Source: Caballeronia sp. TF1N1
Lineage (GTDB): Bacteria; Pseudomonadota; Gammaproteobacteria; Burkholderiales; Burkholderiaceae
Assembly (NCBI RefSeq): GCF_022878925.1
Contig: NZ_CP084627.1
Coordinates: 124,001-188,000, forward strand
DNA length: 64,000 nucleotides
Direction: 5' to 3'
Every line of letters starts with the position of its first letter. Within the stretch, counting starts at the first letter, position 1. A program made the position numbers and the translations under genes. The notes under the pieces are model-generated. The model did not search any database. It was not told the DNA's origin and was given only the letters and a program-made list of their open reading frames with translations. Positions 56,426 to 64,000 of this stretch are shown piece by piece.

Positions 56426-58651
56426 TCACTGAGCCGAATCGATGCCCGGCGGTCGATTTGCCGGAATGGTGCCCGGATCGGGAGGCAGCGCGGTCAGAAG
56501 ACGCGGACCCTGATGTGCGCCCGCCATCCAGACCGCCTGCCAGTCGGCGTCGCCGGTCGGTTGCGCGAGCAGCACGACGATACTGTGCGCCGCGACCTCC
56601 AGTTCGCTGCCGACGAGCGGCCGCTGGATGGCGTCGGGCTCAGCGCTATCCAGGAGCACGTTCCATTCCAAGTGAGGCGGAGGCGGCGTGAAGACGAGGT
56701 TCTGCCCCGAGCCATTGATGAGAAGCAGGATCACGTCGATCTCGCCGTCGAGTCCCGGCCCTGCCCGGCGCAAGGTCAGCGCGCGGCCCTCCGGGTCCTG
56801 CCATGCCTCGATGGCGAGCGCGACGCCGCGTTCGTCGAACCAGCTGACATCGTAAAGACCGGGCAGCACTTCGCGGTCGCCGTACAGAAAGCGCGTTTCC
56901 CGCAGAACCGGGTACTTTTTGCGCAGCGCGACGACGCTTGCGACGAACTCCGTCATCTCGCGGCCTTCGGGACTATGCGCCGCGGCCCAGTCGGTCCAGG
57001 AAATGTCGTTGTCCTGGCAATAAGCGTTGTTGTTGCCGTTCTGCGTGCGCAGGAATTCGTCGCCGCCCAGCAGCATCGGCGTGCCGAGCGACAGAAGCGT
57101 GGTCGCGATCATCGAGCGCGCGAGGCGATTGCGAACGGTGCGGATCGCGGGATCGTCGCTCGGGCCTTCCACGCCCCAGTTCGCGCTGCAGTTTTCATTG
57201 TGCCCGTCGCGGTTTCCCTCCTGATTCATCTCGTTGTGCTTTTCCGAATAGGCGGTAACGTCGGCGAGCGTGAAGCCATCGTGCGATGCCACGAAATTTA
57301 CCGATGCCCACGGCTTCCGGAAGCGCCGGTTGAAAAGCTCGGCCGAGCCGGTGAGCCGCGCGGCGAGGTCGGGGCGCATGCCCGAATCGCCGCGCCAGAA
57401 GCGCCGCACGCCGTCGCGGTACTTGTCGTTCCACTCCGCGAAACCGGGCGGATGATTGCCGACCTGGTAGCCGTCCGGCCCAATGTCCCACGGCTCGGAA
57501 ATGAGCTTGCGCGTCGAGAGAATCGGGTCCTGGCGAATGGCGTCGAAGAAGCCCGAGCCGGGATCGAAACCGTGCCCTTCGCGGCCCAGCGTCACGCCGA
57601 GATCGAAACGGAAGCCGTCGATATTGAACGCCGTGCACCAGTAGCGCAGCGAGTCCATGACCATTTGCAGGACACGCGGATGCGACAGGTTCACGGTATT
57701 GCCGCAACCGGTTTCGTTGATGTAATGCCGCTCGTCGCCGGGAATCAGACGGTAGTAGCTTGCATTGTCGAGCCCGCGCCATGACACCGTGGGCCCCAGT
57801 TCGCTGCCTTCGCAGGTGTGGTTGTAGACCACGTCGAGAATCACTTCGATGCCCGCCGCATGCAGTTGCCGCACGGCGATACGCATCTCGTTCAGCCGAT
57901 GCGTCGAAAGATACGAAGGCTCGGGCGCGAAAAACGCCGCCGTGTTGTAGCCCCAGTAGTTTTTGAGACCGCGTTCGACGAGAAAGCGGTCGTTGAGAAA
58001 CGCGTGCACGGGCAGGAATTCGACGGCGGTGATGCCGAGCTTTTGCAGATGCTCGATGAACCAAGGCGACGAGAGCGCGGCGAATGAACCGCGTTCGTGC
58101 TGACGGATATCGTCGCGCAGCATCGAGGCGCCGCGCACGTGCGTTTCATAGATGATGGTTTCGCCCCACGGCGTGTTCGGGCGATTGTCGCGCGACCAGT
58201 CGAAGGCGTCGTCGGTGACGATGCATTTGGGCATCGCCGGAGCGGAGTCGCGGCGATCCATCGACATGTCGAGGCGATTGGAATGCACGCGATAGCCGAA
58301 GAGCGCGTCGGACCATCGCCACGGGCCGACGAGTTTCTTCGCGTAGGGATCGAGCAGCAGCTTGTGCGGATTGAAGCGATGACCATGTTGCGGCTGATAG
58401 GGGCCATGAGCGCGAAAGCCGTACACCGTGCCCGGATGCGCGCCGGGCAGATAGCCGTGCCACACTTCGTCGGTGCATTCCGGCAGATCGAAGCGCATCA
58501 GTTCCTTGCGGCCCGTGCTGTCGAAGAGACACACCTCGATGCGGTGCGCATTCGATGAGAACACCGCGAAGTTGACGCCCAAGCCGTCCCAGTTTGCTCC
58601 CAGCGGGTAGGATGCGCCGGGGAGAAGTTTTTCGGGGAGTGCGTTTGCCAT
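56426..58651 (-). CDS. glgX: Glycogen debranching enzyme GlgX
   Basis: Hydrolyses alpha-1,6 branches of limit glycogen. 741 residues: N-terminal CBM48-like domain (YPLGANWDGLGVNFAVFS), then the barrel with YNHTCEGSELGPTVSWRG, nucleophile region NIDGFRFDLGVTLGRE, acid/base LISEPWDIGP and SHDGFTLADVTAYSEKHNE. Motifs and length are typical. It is separated from glgB by 278 bp and from treZ by 69 bp. Confidence 0.96.
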   Translation of the reverse strand: MANALPEKLLPGASYPLGANWDGLGVNFAVFSSNAHRIEVCLFDSTGRKELMRFDLPECTDEVWHGYLPGAHPGTVYGFRAHGPYQPQHGHRFNPHKLLLDPYAKKLVGPWRWSDALFGYRVHSNRLDMSMDRRDSAPAMPKCIVTDDAFDWSRDNRPNTPWGETIIYETHVRGASMLRDDIRQHERGSFAALSSPWFIEHLQKLGITAVEFLPVHAFLNDRFLVERGLKNYWGYNTAAFFAPEPSYLSTHRLNEMRIAVRQLHAAGIEVILDVVYNHTCEGSELGPTVSWRGLDNASYYRLIPGDERHYINETGCGNTVNLSHPRVLQMVMDSLRYWCTAFNIDGFRFDLGVTLGREGHGFDPGSGFFDAIRQDPILSTRKLISEPWDIGPDGYQVGNHPPGFAEWNDKYRDGVRRFWRGDSGMRPDLAARLTGSAELFNRRFRKPWASVNFVASHDGFTLADVTAYSEKHNEMNQEGNRDGHNENCSANWGVEGPSDDPAIRTVRNRLARSMIATTLLSLGTPMLLGGDEFLRTQNGNNNAYCQDNDISWTDWAAAHSPEGREMTEFVASVVALRKKYPVLRETRFLYGDREVLPGLYDVSWFDERGVALAIEAWQDPEGRALTLRRAGPGLDGEIDVILLLINGSGQNLVFTPPPPHLEWNVLLDSAEPDAIQRPLVGSELEVAAHSIVVLLAQPTGDADWQAVWMAGAHQGPRLLTALPPDPGTIPANRPPGIDSAQ

Positions 58652-58929
58652 TTGGTCGGGGTTTTTGCCCTTGCCGGGCTGGTGGGTTCTGGTTCTCTGA
58701 AGGGTTGTTGCTTGCCCGTGCTGATGAGTCGTTGAAATTGAGCCGTTAGCTTGCAGCGTTCTCAGTAGCCGCCGGGGAGACGGTTACCGAACAAAAACGC
58801 AAGCCAACGGCTCGGCTTTCCCGAACGCTCAAGAAAAAAGAAACCGCTAGCAAAGCCCCATAAACGCCTAGGCGGAAGAAGACACGAACAAACCAGCGCG
58901 CCTCCTTCCGCAACGTCCGGAAAGAACCC
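58652..58929. other. 278-bp gap between glgB and glgX
   Basis: No credible gene. On the minus strand AAGCC-N8-GGCTT followed by GCGTTTTTG (58818-58793) is a weak terminator-like structure, and a short Leu/Ser-rich frame overlapping the glgB end (58746-58949) is judged spurious. It is the only long gap in this operon, so a second promoter for glgX-treZ-malQ-treY may lie here. Confidence 0.45.
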
Positions 58930-61159
<2,230 letters not shown>

Positions 61160-61179
<20 letters not shown>

Positions 61180-64000
61180 CCGGATTGTCCTTGGTGGCGT
61201 TGAACACGGGTCGCGTGCCGGGCGCGGGCGGAACGCCCGTGTCGCCAAGCAGGCGGCTCGCGAGCGACGCGAGGCCCCGCAACGGAAGGCCGATCCAGGT
61301 CGGCCGGTTCGCTGCTTCGTAGCGGATTTCGTAGGCGGCCTTTTCGATCAGGAAAAGATCGAGCAGGGCCGGGAAGACGCTTTCGCCGGCGATCGGCTCG
61401 GGCGATTCCGCAATTGCTGCCACGTACTCGCGCAAGAAGCTTTCCTCGGCGAACGCGCGCAGGCGCTCGAACAGCGCGCGCTTGCGGTCGGCGGTTTGCG
61501 CGGGCGCATTTTCCGTCGTCGGTTGCGCGGCGGCGCTCGCATACGAAAGCGAGCGCAAGAGACCGGCGACATCGCGCAGCGGGCTCGTCTTGTTGCGGCG
61601 TTCCTCGAGCGGACGCGCGGGCTCGCCTTCGAAGTCGATGAGATACGCATCGCCCTGAGCCATCAGCACCTGACCCAGATGGAAGTCACCGTGAATGCGG
61701 ATGCACAACGCATCGGCATTGTCCGAGACGAGCTTCTTCACTGCATCCACCAGCATGTCACGGCGATCGAGCAGACTCTGCGCGAGGAAGCGGTCGTGCT
61801 CGCCGAAATCGCCGATCTTCTGCGCGAGGATATCGAGCGCCGTTTCCAGCAGTTGCAACGTGCCTTTCAGCCAGCCCTGGACGTCTTCCGGCGTGGCGCG
61901 GCGCGGTGCGAACGCTTCGTCGTCGGTTGGCGAGGCAAGCGCCACATGCAGTTCGCCGAGCCGCTTGCCGATGATGCCCGCAATGTTGCCGTAGCCGATA
62001 AAGCCTTGCTCCTGCGCGTCGCGCTCGGGCGTGTGCTCTTCGGAGTCGAACGTGACTGCGAGTTCATCCACCGTGCGGCGCAGATAGTCGAGCGCATAGT
62101 TCCACGCATCGCCCTGATTGTCGATGAAGCCTTGCAGAATGACGAGCGTGTGCGGCACGCCTTGCGGATCGACACGCACCACTTCGCCATACAGCGGGCC
62201 GGTGTTCGCGTAGCCGAGCTTGGTCAGATAACGGCTCATCTCCGCTTCCGGGTGAATGCCGCCAACCACGCGCCGCACCAGCTTCAGCACCACCGTGTCG
62301 CCGATCACGAGCGAGCTATTGCTCTGCTCGGCGGCGAGCCAGCGGATTTCCGGCGGCTCGACCGGATTGAAGTCGAGTGCATCGAGCCGTTCGGTCGGAA
62401 TGAAGCGGATCTCGCTTTTCTGCACCGTCGGCACGACCGCGCGTTCCTTCAGTTTGCGCAATATGCCGTAGGTGAAGTTCGGCACGGCGAAGGCATCGGT
62501 GATATGTCCGATCACGCGATTGCGCCGTGCTCGCGCCAGCGCGAGTTGCATATAAAGCGGCGAGGTCGTTTCCGTGCCCCACGCAATGGAAAGCGGCAGC
62601 ACGTAGCGCTCGGTGTGATCGCCGACATCGGCTTCGATTTCCGTGAACGCAAAGCCCGCGCCTTCGATCGTCGTGAGCGCGGCGAGACGAACCGCGTGCA
62701 GCTTCTGATCCTTCGACGCAAACCAGCGGCGCTTGCTCAAATACGAAGGCAGCACTTCCGATTCGAGCAGACGCACGTTTTCCGGCGTCGGACCGGTTTG
62801 ACCGGCGCGAATCACCATCGTGACAAATTCGGGCAGTTGCTCCGAAGGCGCTTGCGACCAGGCCGGACGCATGTTGCCCGGGCAAAGCTGAAACCACAGG
62901 AAGCCGTAGGGCGGGAAAGTCAGCAGATACGTCAACTGGCCGATGGCCGGGAACGGCGAGTCCGCCGTCATTTCCAGCGGCACGGAGCCGGCGAACTCCG
63001 ACAGATCGAGTTCCACCGCTTGCGGCGCGCGCGACAGATTGGCCACACAGAGAATCGGCGGCTCGCCTTCGAGCTCGCGCAGATACGCCAGGATCTTGCG
63101 ATTATTCGGCCGCAGAAAGCGGATCGTGCCGCGGCCGAACGCGTGCTTCGAGCGGCGCACGGCCAGCATCTTGCGCGTCCAGTTCAAAAGCGAATGCGGA
63201 TCGCGGCTTTGCGATTCCACGTTCACCGCGTCGTAGCCATACAGCGAACCCATCACCGGCGGCAGCACGAGTTGTTCTGGGTCGGCGCGCGAGAACCCGC
63301 CGTTGCGGTCGGACGACCATTGCATCGGCGTACGCACGCCATCGCGGTCGCCGAGGTGGATGTTGTCGCCCATGCCGAGTTCGTCGCCGTAATAGATCAC
63401 GGGCGTGCCCGGCATCGACAACAGCAGCGAATTGATCAGCTCGATACGGCGGCGGTCGCGCTCCATCAGCGGCGCGAGCCGGCGTCGAATGCCGAGGTTC
63501 AGACGCGCGCGGCGGTCGCTTGCATACGTGTTCCACAAGTAGTCGCGCTCGGAGTCCGTGACCATTTCGAGCGTGAGTTCGTCGTGGTTGCGCAGAAAGA
63601 TCGCCCACTGATTCGTCACGCCCAGGTCCGGCGTCTGCCGCATGATGTCGGTGATCGGGAAGCGGTCTTCGCTCGCAATCGACATGTAAATGCGCGGCAT
63701 CAACGGGAAGTGGAACGCCATGTGGCATTCGTCTTCATCGCCGAAGTATTCCTTCACGTCTTCCGGCCACTGGTTCGCTTCCGCGAGCAGCATGCGGTTC
63801 GGGTACTCCGCGTCGATGGTCGCGCGAATCTTCTTCAGGATCTGGTGCGTCTCGGGCAGATTCTCGTTGTTGGTGCCCTCGCGTTCGACGAGATACGGCA
63901 CCGCGTCCAGCCGCAACCCGTCGATGCCCATGTCCAGCCAGAAGCGCATCACGCTCAGCACTTCCTTGATGACCGCCGGGTTGTCGAAGTTCAGATCGGG
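61160..64000 (-). CDS. treS: Trehalose synthase/maltokinase fusion (cut by window end)
   Basis: TreS interconverts trehalose and maltose; the fused maltokinase phosphorylates maltose to maltose-1-phosphate, the GlgE substrate. 946 codons are visible, lacking the N-terminus. The GH13 part shows [14 protein letters not shown] (nucleophile), [12 protein letters not shown] (acid/base) and [12 protein letters not shown]. After about 380 residues of the visible part the kinase begins ([18 protein letters not shown]), with the catalytic [12 protein letters not shown] and the metal-binding LIDFEGEP near the end. Both halves look intact. It is followed by glgB with overlap. glgE itself would be expected further upstream, outside the window. 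Confidence 0.95.

Overview
The window comes from a GC-rich betaproteobacterium of the Burkholderiaceae, most likely Burkholderia sensu lato (Paraburkholderia or Caballeronia). This rests on gene order (mdh, gntR, sdhCDAB-sdhE, gltA, leuCDB, asd, fimV, truA, trpF-trpB-methyltransferase-trpA, accD, folC, SPOR protein, cvpA, purF) and on protein character. The species cannot be fixed from sequence alone. In Burkholderia this block is usually on the second chromosome; that placement is from memory, not seen here.

Bases 1-31,000 are core metabolism. On the minus strand lie malate dehydrogenase, a CitE-like lyase, a 20-codon coupled ORF, 2-methylcitrate synthase, a probable lysozyme-inhibitor-like secreted protein, PrpD and the N-terminal part of aconitase A, which runs off the left edge. 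A GntR/HutC regulator, preceded by a perfect 20-bp palindrome, is divergent from mdh and leads into sdhCDAB, sdhE and gltA. After a strong terminator come leuC, an entericidin-like lipoprotein, leuD, leuB and asd, then fimV, truA, the trp genes with an embedded orphan adenine methyltransferase, accD, folC, a SPOR protein, cvpA and purF. Propionyl-CoA detoxification, the TCA cycle and Leu/Trp/Asp-family synthesis are thus physically grouped.

Bases 31,000-32,150 hold a minus-strand FKBP-AraC bicistron facing purF. Bases 32,266-46,216 are a minus-strand exopolysaccharide locus read from right to left: a 24-codon leader-like ORF, a GT2, a dimethylformamidase-like protein, a Wzx flippase, a 58-residue protein, three GT4 enzymes, a membrane-anchored glycoside hydrolase, a Wzc-type tyrosine kinase/co-polymerase and a Wzy-type polymerase. 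No outer-membrane exporter, phosphatase, priming transferase or sugar-nucleotide genes are visible, so the locus must cooperate with genes elsewhere. I consider this the most novel part of the window. A histidine kinase with an intact phospho-acceptor motif but a degraded ATP-binding domain is divergent from it.

Bases 47,940-49,301 encode a CNNM/CBS/CorC membrane protein. Bases 49,372-64,000 are a minus-strand alpha-glucan/trehalose operon: TreS-maltokinase fusion (cut by the right edge), GlgB, GlgX, TreZ, MalQ and TreY, several joined by start/stop overlaps. It links the TreS/maltokinase branch that normally feeds GlgE with glucan debranching and TreYZ trehalose release.

No tRNA, rRNA, CRISPR array or insertion sequence was recognised.
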